From: a virus
IMG/VR virus record: IMGVR_UViG_3300023179_000038
Span: 1 to 64,000 of that record
Direction: 5' to 3' (one strand)
DNA length: 64,000 bases
Both the position numbers and the translations under genes were made by a program. Positions 13,777-21,876 of the stretch are shown here, piece by piece. Positions within the stretch are counted from its first letter, which is position 1. Every line of letters begins with the position of its first letter. Below the pieces are notes generated by a model. The model searched no databases. It had not been told where the DNA came from and saw only the letters and a list, made by a program, of their open reading frames with translations.

Positions 13777-13979
13777 TATTTTCTACCCCACTGAATCATA
13801 TTCCATCCACGCTCATGGACATAATATATAAATATTTTTACAACTGTTTCCCAGAATGCAATTGCTCCTGATAATGTGGCATTTTTAGTTATTACATATG
13901 CAACTGCAAAAGAAGATAAAGTACCCCAAATACGATAACTTAATGCCTTTGCAAAAGATCTAGATCTGGTTACTTTCAC
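13776..13979 (-). CDS. DUF2061 membrane protein, copy 1
   Basis: 67 residues from GTG 13979, chosen because GGAG lies eight bases upstream; a GTG at 13988 falls inside that site. The SYRIWGTLSSFAVAYVITKN segment, a second membrane helix and YYVHERGWNMIQWG end are the DUF2061 signature (two membrane helices, H-E-R-x-W). Function unknown. A paralogue lies at 17996. Confidence 0.8.
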   Translation of the reverse strand: MKVTRSRSFAKALSYRIWGTLSSFAVAYVITKNATLSGAIAFWETVVKIFIYYVHERGWNMIQWGRK

Positions 13980-14021
13980 GAAGGCCACTCCATATTTTTA
14001 ACACTAAGTTTGTCTATTATT

Positions 14022-14783
14022 TTACAAACCAAGTTCTTTGCGCTTTTCAGTAGCCGAAATAGCATGAATATCTGCCCCCAAATCTACTTGTTCAATCTTA
14101 TATCCTACATCACGACCATATACAATATTAGTAATGTTTGGTAAACGCAATACCATTGCACCATTCATAAACTCATCTTTAGCAATATACTCTTTTACCT
14201 GATCAAATGTAAGTGGATCTTTTTCACTTGTGTTGTATGTATTACGAACTCCAAGCAATACTTGGTCTGTTCGTTTACCCGCTTCTACATATAAGGCGTG
14301 ATGACCTTCATGCCATGGCTGATATCTACCCAACATAAGTGTTGTAGGTGCAGACCAATCATGTAATTTAAATTGATTAATTATTTGAGTTGATTTTTCA
14401 TTTGCATCCCATTCATGACTAATAAATGCAATGTCATAAGAAAGTGGTACCTCAAACATTTTATTTGTATCTTCAAATCTTCCCTCTTGAATTGTAGCCA
14501 TATACACAAGAATATCTGGTTTGCCAAATGCTGCACGAGTAAGGTCTGTTGGGCACACGAAGTCTACAATAACTGGAGCAACTCCCTGTTTTGCAATAAC
14601 TCTTGCCATCTCTCCCATGCGTCTTGCTTGTTCAATGCGATCTTCTAAGGTAAATCCAAGATCAGAATTAACTGTTGCACGAACTTCATCTGCATTTAAA
14701 TGAATTGCGTTAATTCTTTCTTTTAATGCCTTTGCTAATTCTGTTTTACCAGATCCAGGTAAACCTATAATTTGTATAATCAT
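14022..14783 (-). CDS. APS-kinase-like domain fused to a nucleotidyltransferase
   Basis: 253 residues. Domain 1 (about 1..125): Walker A GLPGSGKT (7..14), LNADEVR, then LGFTLEDRIEQARRMGEMA, closely following adenylylsulfate kinase (CysC), which makes PAPS from APS. Domain 2 (about 145..253): GRYQPWHEGHH (152..162) with the H-x-G-H core and ISATEKR (242..248), as in NMN- or other cytidylyltransferase-like enzymes. ATP sulfurylase uses a related fold, so the fusion could make PAPS from sulfate, but NadR-like or other nucleotide activation is also possible. Follows WhiB in one operon. Confidence 0.7.
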   Translation of the reverse strand: MIIQIIGLPGSGKTELAKALKERINAIHLNADEVRATVNSDLGFTLEDRIEQARRMGEMARVIAKQGVAPVIVDFVCPTDLTRAAFGKPDILVYMATIQEGRFEDTNKMFEVPLSYDIAFISHEWDANEKSTQIINQFKLHDWSAPTTLMLGRYQPWHEGHHALYVEAGKRTDQVLLGVRNTYNTSEKDPLTFDQVKEYIAKDEFMNGAMVLRLPNITNIVYGRDVGYKIEQVDLGADIHAISATEKRKELGL

Positions 14784-14785
14784 TA

Positions 14786-15076
14786 TTAATTATTTCCATC
14801 CATTGTTAAAGATTGCCAAACATTTAGCCAATCTTCTTTAGTTTTATGATTATTAAATTCTTTAGAAATTTGTCCAGATTCTAAATAAATTCCTCCCCAA
14901 ACCCCATATTCTTTTGTAGATATTCCCACAGCAAAACATTTTTTAGCAACTGGACAGTCTAAACACATTTTGTCTACGGCAAATCTTAATGATTCTTCAT
15001 TTTCATATTTATCAAAAAAAATATTAGTGTCGTAATTATAGCAGGACGCCTTGTCTTTCCATTTATCTTTATGCAT
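14786..15076 (-). CDS. WhiB-type iron-sulfur transcription regulator
   Basis: 96 residues. Four cysteines in WhiB spacing (Cys12, Cys38, Cys41, Cys47; CLDCPVAKKC) followed by the GVWGG turn (58..62). WhiB proteins hold a [4Fe-4S] cluster, bind the main sigma factor and occur only in Actinobacteria and their phages, so this gene is strong evidence for the host phylum. Start set at ATG 15076, one base after the stop of the upstream gene. The C-terminal basic DNA-binding tail is short. Confidence 0.9.
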   Translation of the reverse strand: MHKDKWKDKASCYNYDTNIFFDKYENEESLRFAVDKMCLDCPVAKKCFAVGISTKEYGVWGGIYLESGQISKEFNNHKTKEDWLNVWQSLTMDGNN

Positions 15077-15077
15077 A

Positions 15078-15287
15078 TTATGTAATAAACTTATCTGGTA
15101 TATCCCAACCTCTTTTGTCAACATTGAAAATTTTTACAATGCTCCATTTACCGTCAACAATTGCACCATATTTAGATGTGCGGGCTTTATTTGATGGATA
15201 AAAACTAACAACTGACCAACCATGCCATTTTAAAAATTTATTTTTTTCTACTATTTTTTCCATTTGTTCTAAACTACTTATAATCAT
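15078..15287 (-). CDS. Hypothetical protein (69 aa)
   Basis: MIISSLEQMEKIVEKN..., start chosen after TAGGAGAAAA. A KWHGWSVVSFYPSNKART core and a GKWSIVKIFNVDKRGWDIP end suggest a small beta-rich domain. Co-transcribed with WhiB. Not recognised. Confidence 0.65.
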   Translation of the reverse strand: MIISSLEQMEKIVEKNKFLKWHGWSVVSFYPSNKARTSKYGAIVDGKWSIVKIFNVDKRGWDIPDKFIT

Positions 15288-15294
15288 TTTTCTC

Positions 15295-15645
15295 CTAGTA
15301 TCTAAATATTCCAACTTCTATATTGTTTAACTGAGCCTCAGATACAAGATTAGAAACTGGTTCATTTGGCTTTGATAAAAATATAAAATAATTAAATTCT
15401 TTTATGTTTTCTTTTATCCAACTTGGTGGAACTTTATAACTTTTTATTTTCTTTTTTCTGTTTTTCATTCCCTTTTCAGAAACGTTAACAAATTCCATAA
15501 CCATAGAATTTATATTAACTGGACCTGCTGAATAAATATAAAAATAGGGATCTTCATTATGCATCATAGATAAAGCAACACCCATAGAGCGAAGGAAGGC
15601 TTGATAATCATCAAACCCTTTAGTTCCTTGAACCCCTATTATCAT
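15295..15645 (-). CDS. SLOG/DUF2493-like protein (116 aa)
   Basis: Starts IIGVQGTKGFDDYQAFLRSM, a Rossmann-like first strand and Gly loop resembling the nucleotide-derivative-binding SLOG fold (YspA/DUF2493). The ACTIVE-site pattern is not complete, and the Lys-rich middle is unusual. Overlaps the upstream membrane protein gene by 26 bases. The family call is tentative. Confidence 0.5.
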   Translation of the reverse strand: MIIGVQGTKGFDDYQAFLRSMGVALSMMHNEDPYFYIYSAGPVNINSMVMEFVNVSEKGMKNRKKKIKSYKVPPSWIKENIKEFNYFIFLSKPNEPVSNLVSEAQLNNIEVGIFRY

Positions 15646-16039
15646 TTTTTGACCTATCTGTTAATTTATCTACTATAAACAACATCTTATCTAATTCTAC
15701 ACCATCCATACTCATCATGTCAACTACCCTTTTTGTATTAGAGTCTATGTTTTCATTTATCATGTCTGCAACATAAACAGAATTATCCTTTATCCAATAT
15801 GCATTTTCATCAACAATAATAGCCGTTATATTGTGATTATTATGATGATTTAAAGATTGTGATTTTTTTTCTATTTTTTCTATTGCTGGTTTAGTTAAAA
15901 AGGGCTTAACCAGAGCATAGGTGTGTGACTGACTGTTTGTTATTTTAATTTTTTTGACATCAGGAATATTTTTTAGCATTATGTTTGACATAATCCAAAA
16001 TAAAAAATATACCGTTAAAAAACCTAATAAGTATTCCAT
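15620..16039 (-). CDS. Membrane-anchored hypothetical protein (139 aa)
   Basis: N-terminal membrane helix (MEYLLGFLTVYFLFWIMSN), then a soluble region with a His/Asn-rich patch (NHHNNHNI). Overlaps the SLOG-like gene. Unknown function. Confidence 0.6.
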   Translation of the reverse strand: MEYLLGFLTVYFLFWIMSNIMLKNIPDVKKIKITNSQSHTYALVKPFLTKPAIEKIEKKSQSLNHHNNHNITAIIVDENAYWIKDNSVYVADMINENIDSNTKRVVDMMSMDGVELDKMLFIVDKLTDRSKNDNRGSRN

Positions 16040-16063
16040 AGTGACCTAAGCACTATTATACTA

Positions 16064-16393
16064 CTATTCTGTATTTAGTACCCGCAAAACCTCTCTTAAA
16101 CTGAATTGATTCTCTTTACTAAGTTTTTTTATTTCTTCATTATTATAAGATTTTTCAGTTAATCTAACCATTGGATTTTTTTCGGTTATGTCCATTTCAA
16201 TAAAACCGTTTTCCCATAAAGACATCATCTCTTTGGTAAAATATAGATTTACATCTTTAAATAATTCTGGTTCTTGATATTTTATTTCTTCAGTAAATTT
16301 GTATAACACTTCTCCACTATCAACATCTACTCCAGCAAATTCTAAAAGACCGTTCAATATCATTTCTTCTATTTTAATGTTTTCATTTTCCAC
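16064..16393 (-). CDS. Hypothetical acidic protein (109 aa)
   Basis: Helical, Glu-rich (MENENIKIEEMILNGLLEF...) with VRLTEKSYNNEEI near the middle, which recalls a winged-helix tail but is not diagnostic. Overlaps the nuclease gene upstream by 11 bases. Confidence 0.6.
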   Translation of the reverse strand: MENENIKIEEMILNGLLEFAGVDVDSGEVLYKFTEEIKYQEPELFKDVNLYFTKEMMSLWENGFIEMDITEKNPMVRLTEKSYNNEEIKKLSKENQFSLREVLRVLNTE

Positions 16394-16790
16394 TTTTTTG
16401 CCTTTGTTTTTTTAATATTTCAAAATCTTTTACTTTAGTATCACCAAGATATCCCCAAGCATAGCCATCGCTGATCATCATATCGTTTATAGATACGGTG
16501 TTGCCATCTACGTATATCCATCCCAAAATACGACCATACTTCTCAGACGAATCCATTTTTTCAGTCTTAATCACCACAGACTTGGCATCCTTGAGATGCT
16601 TTTTTAAATATTCCTTAGACTCAAGTCCAAGAACCTTTTCAGCCTTATCTGATGTGCGTGACTCTGGTGTATCAATACCAGCCAATCTTACACGGGATTG
16701 AAATAAAATATCAAACCCTAAATCAATAAGAACATCGATAGTATCTCCATCTACCACATTCTCTACTTTTCTTACATAATATTCATACAT
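16383..16790 (-). CDS. Thermonuclease (SNase/TNase-like)
   Basis: 135 residues. VVDGDTIDV (12..20), the RLAGIDTPE loop (35..43), and YGRILGWIYVDG carry the calcium-binding Asp, catalytic Arg and Glu of the staphylococcal nuclease family. No signal peptide, so it acts in the cell, perhaps in host DNA or RNA degradation. Immediately downstream of the DUF7455-like gene. Confidence 0.88.
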   Translation of the reverse strand: MYEYYVRKVENVVDGDTIDVLIDLGFDILFQSRVRLAGIDTPESRTSDKAEKVLGLESKEYLKKHLKDAKSVVIKTEKMDSSEKYGRILGWIYVDGNTVSINDMMISDGYAWGYLGDTKVKDFEILKKQRQKSGK

Positions 16791-16793
16791 TAT

Positions 16794-17021
16794 TTATACC
16801 ATTAATCTTTCTCGCTCATCAACAATGGTGATTGCAAAAGCCATCATTTTTTTGTATCCTTCAGCATCTTCCATGATTTTATTATAATGATGACCACAAA
16901 ATAGTAAATCTCCAGTCAAACCAGTTACCTTGGTTAGTGCCTGTGCATTACAGGCATCGCATCGATCTAATAAAGTAAGCGTCCATTCTTTTTTAACCTT
17001 ATCTTTAATCATTGTAATCAT
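16794..17021 (-). CDS. DUF7455-like zinc protein
   Basis: 75 residues. DRCDACNAQALTKV with LLFCGHHYNKI gives the C-x2-C...C-x2-H zinc site of the small actinobacterial DUF7455 proteins, followed by IVDERERL. Start after AGGAG. A consensus promoter lies 50 bases upstream. The 200-residue protein upstream contains two more divergent copies of the same unit. Confidence 0.75.
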   Translation of the reverse strand: MITMIKDKVKKEWTLTLLDRCDACNAQALTKVTGLTGDLLFCGHHYNKIMEDAEGYKKMMAFAITIVDERERLMV

Positions 17022-17070
17022 ATTATACTCCTCATTTCTGTTAGTTAAATACGATTTTGTTATATTATTA

Positions 17071-17099
17071 ATTATACATTAAATAGACAGTTTTGTCAA
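17071..17099 (-). promoter_or_regulatory. Consensus promoter TTGACA-17-TATAAT
   Basis: Perfect boxes and spacing in the only sizeable gap of this region; drives the DUF7455-like gene and the operon to about 12801. Confidence 0.85.
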
Positions 17100-17103
17100 A
17101 ATA

Positions 17104-17706
17104 CTAAAAACAAGTAATTTTACTGACTTCTTCAGCAATAGTCATTGTAATTCTAGATCTTTCATCTATCACTTTATGAAAGTCTTCATACACAAGTCCG
17201 TTACTATAATGTCTGTAATAATTTCTTCTAAAATGAAAATTACAATAAAATATACTTTCTGAAATTTTATTTATATTTTTTATTGTAGTATGTTTTACCT
17301 TTCCAACAACTAATTTGGTAGGAATAACTTTTACAAAAGCATCAGCAGTACATTGACAAACTGCTTTATAAGAAGCAAATATTTCGCATTTATGACCAAG
17401 CGTTTCTGTAGTTTTTACATTTTTTGCAAATGTTTCTTTTACTCTTTCTGTTTCATCTATTATAAATTCTTCAATATTTTCACCAGGTCTTAAGTATCCG
17501 TTTTTAATTAAATTTACTTCGTAGTAGTAATGATAGTCACATAAAAATTTTTTACCATGTGTTCCTTCTATGTATACAAACGCTGGAGCAACACAAGATG
17601 TAGTGGTATTTTCATTAACTTTATGCGCTTCTAATGTTGATAAAGGTAAGTTCATTTTTGCATCAAATTGTTGACAGATTTGTCCTTTTGGTATGCTTGT
17701 TATCAT
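17104..17706 (-). CDS. Protein with two DUF7455-like zinc units
   Basis: 200 residues with an internal repeat: unit 1 has a Cys followed by KKFLCDYHYYYE and IIDETERV; unit 2 has CQCTADAFVKV, then FYCNFHFRRNYY and VIDERSRI. Both match the C...C-x2-H and DExER layout of the 75-residue neighbour (CGHHYNKI, VDERERL). This looks like duplication and fusion of a small zinc module. Role unknown, possibly host-regulator binding. Confidence 0.65.
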   Translation of the reverse strand: MITSIPKGQICQQFDAKMNLPLSTLEAHKVNENTTTSCVAPAFVYIEGTHGKKFLCDYHYYYEVNLIKNGYLRPGENIEEFIIDETERVKETFAKNVKTTETLGHKCEIFASYKAVCQCTADAFVKVIPTKLVVGKVKHTTIKNINKISESIFYCNFHFRRNYYRHYSNGLVYEDFHKVIDERSRITMTIAEEVSKITCF

Positions 17707-17888
17707 TTTTTTCTATTATCTGTCGAATAAAATCCACTCCCATTAAAAAGTGCTCCCACATTAGAATATACACGAACTAAAGGTCCGTTGCAAGTTTCAC
17801 ATTTATATCCAGGATCGTTATCGTTAATAGATCTTTCCTTAGTATATCTTTTTGCACATGGCATACAGTCATACTCGTACAATGCCAT
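17703..17888 (-). CDS. FmdB-type zinc ribbon protein
   Basis: 61 residues. MALYEYDCMPCAKRYTKER, CETCNGPLVRVYS and a GFYSTDN end are the FmdB regulatory protein pattern (Zn_ribbon_8). Cellular members lie beside various enzymes and their role is unclear. Overlaps the next gene by four bases. Confidence 0.8.
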   Translation of the reverse strand: MALYEYDCMPCAKRYTKERSINDNDPGYKCETCNGPLVRVYSNVGALFNGSGFYSTDNRKK

Positions 17889-17891
17889 TTT

Positions 17892-17996
17892 TTATTTTTT
17901 CTTTGCTTTTACTGTCCAAATTGGAGCGAGAAGATTATCTCCACCCCACTCATAACCAAGCAATTTAACAACAAATTTAATAATCTTAATACGCAT
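17892..17996 (-). CDS. Microprotein (34 aa)
   Basis: MRIKIIKFVVKLLGYEWGGD... with a short amphipathic basic helix at the front and KAKKK at the end. ATG overlaps the stop of the DUF2061 gene (TAATG). Possibly membrane-associated; unknown. Confidence 0.5.
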   Translation of the reverse strand: MRIKIIKFVVKLLGYEWGGDNLLAPIWTVKAKKK

Positions 17997-18196
17997 TATT
18001 TAACTCCTTTACCAAACTTTGCCCAAACTCTTTCGTGAATGTAATAGCCTATTGCTTCCCATCCAATATAAATTAGTGCACCAAGACTTGCATACTCCCA
18101 TTCTCCTGTAAACAAATAGATTACGCCAGCAACACCAATAAGATGAAATGTTTCCCAACTTAATGTTTTGATTATACTTTTTTTGTTTGATTCCAT
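17996..18196 (-). CDS. DUF2061 membrane protein, copy 2
   Basis: 66 residues from ATG 18196 after TGGAGGATAAA. KTLSWETFHLIGVAGVIYLFTG, a second membrane helix and YYIHERVWAKFG match DUF2061, as does the copy at 13776; the two differ enough to be old duplicates. A TATAAT at 18222..18227 on the minus strand may be its -10. Confidence 0.78.
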   Translation of the reverse strand: MESNKKSIIKTLSWETFHLIGVAGVIYLFTGEWEYASLGALIYIGWEAIGYYIHERVWAKFGKGVK

Positions 18197-18232
18197 TTTA
18201 TCCTCCATAGACTATACATAAATTATACCAGG

Positions 18233-19657
18233 TTATCTTGTAATTATAAAGTTGTATTCTTTTTCCCATGCCTGAATATCTATTTCATCATTAAGCAACG
18301 GCTGTCCTTTAATATTAAGACTAGTATTAAGAAGAATTGGAACACCTGTTAATGTATACCAATTTGACAACACTTTATGTAATCCTTGATGTTGAATCTT
18401 ATTTACAGTTTGAACTCTAGATGTTCCGTCTCTATGAACTACTGATGGTATTTTGTCTGGTTGTAAACACTTAACAGCATACTGCATGTATGGTGAATCA
18501 AAATCCATATCAAACCATTTGTCTGCATACTCTTCAAGCACTACTGGGGCAAAAGGTCTAAACAATTCTCTTTTTTTAATTTTATTTACCTGATCTTTAA
18601 TGTTTGGATCTCTTGGGTCTGCTAGAATACTTCTATTTCCCAACGCTCTTGGTCCATACTCTGCTCTTCCAGTCGCTACCGCTACAATTTTATTTTTAAT
18701 TAATTTATTTATTATTTCAGATGCTGGATATTGTCCACCAAGATCAAAACCTAAATATGGTGATTGCCAATCTAAATGTTCTCCGTATAGTGCTGCTGCT
18801 GCACCCAAAGATGATCCAGCATCTCCAGGGTTTGGCATAATCCATACATCATCAAATATATCCCACAACATTGTGTTGGCTGAACAATTTAATGCACAGC
18901 CACCCATAAACACTAATTCATTCTTACCTGTAATTTTTTTAGCGTGAATCATAAAATCAAATAGTCTTAATTCATATACCTTTTGAACTGCTGCTGCAAT
19001 ATCAAACTTATCCTGCTCTGTTATTTCTTGTTCCCAGTCATGTATTCCTTTGTGAAAATTATATGATTGATAATATATTGAAGGAAAATAAGATGAAACT
19101 TTTTGATAATATTTTTTCCAGTCACCATACGCAGCCATACCCATCATAATATATTCTTCTTGGTTTGGCATCAATCCAACTAATTTAGTAAATGCGGAAT
19201 AAAATAGTCCAAAACTAAATGGATAATTTATTTTTTCTTTTAAGATAATTGAAGATCGCTCTCCAATCCAAATTGTAGATGTATTATATTCTCCAATTGA
19301 ATCTAACACTACAATAACGGCGTCATCAAATTTGCTTGTATAATACCCTGCTGCTGCATGGGAATAGTGGTGTTTAAATGATATTTTTGGAATATTATCT
19401 AAATGAAAGCGTGGCTTCCAATCTCCTAAACCACCCCTAAAAAGCAGCCTAGAGGCTTTTAAAAGGGGTTTCTCATAGTAGGCAACATAATCGGGCATGC
19501 CATATTGCAAAGCATCTTTTATTAAACTATCATTGAGGTACCAGTCATTTTTTTGTTTGCTATATCGCTCTGCATGACCAGCAAATAATATTTTATTATT
19601 TTCAATTAGTGATACTGAAGCGTCATGAGATGTTTCATTAATACCAAGAATTCGCAT
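18233..19657 (-). CDS. NodU/CmcH-type carbamoyltransferase
   Basis: 474 residues, slightly short of the usual 550. MRILGINETSHDASVSL, the HHYSHAAAGYY metal/nucleotide motif (about 96..106), VIVVLDSIGE, FMGGCALNCSAN and EYGPRALGNRSILADPR are all present, covering both the Kae1-like and YrdC-like C-terminal domains. These enzymes make carbamoyl-AMP and transfer the carbamoyl group to sugars, antibiotics or bases. Start after GGAGAAGAATA; its ATG overlaps the stop of the oxygenase upstream. Acceptor probably made by neighbouring enzymes. Confidence 0.88.
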   Translation of the reverse strand: MRILGINETSHDASVSLIENNKILFAGHAERYSKQKNDWYLNDSLIKDALQYGMPDYVAYYEKPLLKASRLLFRGGLGDWKPRFHLDNIPKISFKHHYSHAAAGYYTSKFDDAVIVVLDSIGEYNTSTIWIGERSSIILKEKINYPFSFGLFYSAFTKLVGLMPNQEEYIMMGMAAYGDWKKYYQKVSSYFPSIYYQSYNFHKGIHDWEQEITEQDKFDIAAAVQKVYELRLFDFMIHAKKITGKNELVFMGGCALNCSANTMLWDIFDDVWIMPNPGDAGSSLGAAAALYGEHLDWQSPYLGFDLGGQYPASEIINKLIKNKIVAVATGRAEYGPRALGNRSILADPRDPNIKDQVNKIKKRELFRPFAPVVLEEYADKWFDMDFDSPYMQYAVKCLQPDKIPSVVHRDGTSRVQTVNKIQHQGLHKVLSNWYTLTGVPILLNTSLNIKGQPLLNDEIDIQAWEKEYNFIITR

Positions 19658-20322
19658 TATTCTTCTCCAGTTGATTCTCTTTTATTTGCAAAAGAAATGT
19701 TGTGATACCAATTTGGCAAAGCATATCTAGGCCCTTTTGTAACTGGATAAACTTCGTGTACATATAAAAAATTTGATGGGAAAAATAAAATACTACCAGC
19801 CTCTGGCTTAAATTTTAAATTAGAATGTTTAAATTCAATTTCTCCACCCTCATAGTCATCATTCAAATATAACAATACAGACAAAACCCTACTACTTATT
19901 CCCTGATCTTGATGTGCTGGAAGATGTCCTGATTCATTGTATTTTAATAGGTGCATTGTTTTTTCTCTTGATTTAATATTTTTTGCAGCAAACGGATAAA
20001 TTTCTGTTGAGTAATGGTTTAATGTAATATCTAATGAACCAAAAAGTTCGGAAGAAATATGTTTTTGTTCTTCTAAATAAATATCATCAAGTGGTATATC
20101 TTCAACTTGTGGTATAAATTTCTGCAAACAAAAATTTAATTTATTACTTCCTTCGCCATATGTCCAAGGAATCCAGGGCCTTACAATTGTTTTTTTATAA
20201 TTTTCAGGAAAAGAAAGAAATTTTTCATTTAATAACTCAATTTTATTAATTAGTTCATCAGGGTTATTTACAATATTTTTGTAATAAACCATGCCAAGAT
20301 CAAGTATTTTATATTCTAACAT
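19657..20322 (-). CDS. 2OG-Fe(II) oxygenase, P4H type (HQD)
   Basis: 221 residues with a complete iron site: His137/Asp139 (AHQD), His189 (YVHEV) and Arg199 (GPRY). YLNDDYEGGEIEF is shared with the copy at 5705. The N-terminal 100 residues are longer and unlike the other copies. Coupled by one base to the carbamoyltransferase, so the two products may be consecutive: hydroxylation, then carbamoylation. This order is inference. Confidence 0.83.
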   Translation of the reverse strand: MLEYKILDLGMVYYKNIVNNPDELINKIELLNEKFLSFPENYKKTIVRPWIPWTYGEGSNKLNFCLQKFIPQVEDIPLDDIYLEEQKHISSELFGSLDITLNHYSTEIYPFAAKNIKSREKTMHLLKYNESGHLPAHQDQGISSRVLSVLLYLNDDYEGGEIEFKHSNLKFKPEAGSILFFPSNFLYVHEVYPVTKGPRYALPNWYHNISFANKRESTGEE

Positions 20323-20382
20323 TAGTATATAAACCTATTTTGATCTTTATTTTTTTTCATTTGTCTTAATATAAAATATGTT

Positions 20383-20988
20383 TTAATTTTTTTTATTATG
20401 TTTTTCATAATATAATGCCTCCCATCTTAAATTTTTATTTTCTTCAATAAAATCTGGATCTGCATGTTCTGGAATGCTAGTGTGCATATAAAGCGCCGTG
20501 TGCCTATGCCCTTCTGTAATTTCTGTTATACCATGAATGTATTCTGATCCAGCACTTGGAAAAAAAACCGCAGAGTATTGTTTTGGCCTATATATAAAAT
20601 CTTGATTTGGAAAATAAATTTCTCCTCCATTATATTCTGAAGAATCATTTAAATATATAATTGTGCTCCACTCAATAAATGGCTCTGGGCCTTGTGCATC
20701 TATATGCAAATCTCCTTTTGTTCCTTTAGTCCAATGAGATCCAAATGCTTTAAAGGTGTATATTGGATTAACAAAACCATTCAATTCTCTGTGCTTTTCA
20801 TTTGCAAAAATAGAATATTTTCTTAATATACTAATAACATTTTTATTATATGGAAAGGCGGTACCACCGTATCTTTTTTTGTAATATTCTGGATATGGGT
20901 TTGTTTCACTTGGATTTAATTGCTCATCAATCAAAATTTTTGCATCTTCTTTACCTATAAAGTTATCAATTACATTAATTCTGTGCAC
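20383..20988 (-). CDS. 2OG-Fe(II) oxygenase (HID)
   Basis: 201 residues from a GTG, supported by GGAGG five bases upstream. Iron site His95/Asp97 (LHIDAQG), His152 (YIHGI), Arg162 (HRH), with STIIYLND and YNGGEIYFP. Complete and likely active. Lies between a glycosyltransferase-like gene and another oxygenase. Confidence 0.82.
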   Translation of the reverse strand: MHRINVIDNFIGKEDAKILIDEQLNPSETNPYPEYYKKRYGGTAFPYNKNVISILRKYSIFANEKHRELNGFVNPIYTFKAFGSHWTKGTKGDLHIDAQGPEPFIEWSTIIYLNDSSEYNGGEIYFPNQDFIYRPKQYSAVFFPSAGSEYIHGITEITEGHRHTALYMHTSIPEHADPDFIEENKNLRWEALYYEKHNKKN

Positions 20989-21048
20989 AAGTTCCTCCGT
21001 TGCTAAATATAAATTTGATCGATGTGCCTATCTCGTTATTCTATTATA

Positions 21049-21873
21049 CTATAAAACTTCAATTTTATTATATCCAGAATGAAATTTTAATGTATTAGCG
21101 TTATCAATTGATATACGCACATCTGAATATGGAACATCATTTATCTGATATGGCAATTTTGGAATAGTAGACACCTTTATTTTATGAAAACTTTCAAATA
21201 AATCATTATTTAAATTATTAACAATATCAATCATGTCATTATATCCATGCGTTTTGGAATATGGATAATACATAATGTCCTGATCTATATTTTTTATTTT
21301 ATAGAATGTAGAATTCATAGAAAATATTTTGATTCCTTTATTAAGAGAAAGAATTGAGGCAAAAAGTTCTTGTCCATAATGTTTAAGACAATTTAACTGA
21401 TTTAAAAAAATTGAATCTTTTTGTTTTAAAAAAATTAAATCCATGTCAATCAAATTTGACTCTAATATTACATCGTTATACTTTTTATTAAATACAAGAT
21501 TGTTATTTTTTACTGATATATTTTTAAAAAAATTTCCAGATATAATTGTATTTTCTTTTAATGATTTAATAAGTAGGCTATCCCACTCATTAGTAAGTGA
21601 TATATTTGGTGACAGTTCTAAAAAATAGTCTGCTCTTTGATCAAACAATACGTGTTTTCTATAAAATGGTATTCCCTTTGTATCATCCCATGAAATATGT
21701 CGATAAAATGTATTATTTATTGATTTAAAGTTATAAGATCTATCTAATGTGTTTTGATCAAATATATGATAAATAATCTTATTTTCATGACTTTCGTTAT
21801 TTATTATAGAAAGAATGTTTTCTAATAAATCTTTTACCTTATATGAATAAATAAATACATTTATCGAATTCAT
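21049..21873 (-). CDS. Glycosyltransferase-like protein (GT60/GlcNAc-type, tentative)
   Basis: 274 residues. INVFIYSYKVKDLLENILSI at the start, an IIYHIFDQNT strand, RHISWDDTKGIPFYRKHVLF and DYFLELSPNISL resemble the GT-A fold of PF11397 (GlcNAc) enzymes. In that family a hydroxyproline made by a prolyl hydroxylase is glycosylated (Skp1 system of Dictyostelium). It is flanked on both sides by oxygenases of the prolyl-hydroxylase fold, which fits, but the usual metal DxD is not clear here. Confidence 0.5.
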   Translation of the reverse strand: MNSINVFIYSYKVKDLLENILSIINNESHENKIIYHIFDQNTLDRSYNFKSINNTFYRHISWDDTKGIPFYRKHVLFDQRADYFLELSPNISLTNEWDSLLIKSLKENTIISGNFFKNISVKNNNLVFNKKYNDVILESNLIDMDLIFLKQKDSIFLNQLNCLKHYGQELFASILSLNKGIKIFSMNSTFYKIKNIDQDIMYYPYSKTHGYNDMIDIVNNLNNDLFESFHKIKVSTIPKLPYQINDVPYSDVRISIDNANTLKFHSGYNKIEVL

Positions 21874-21876
21874 TTT

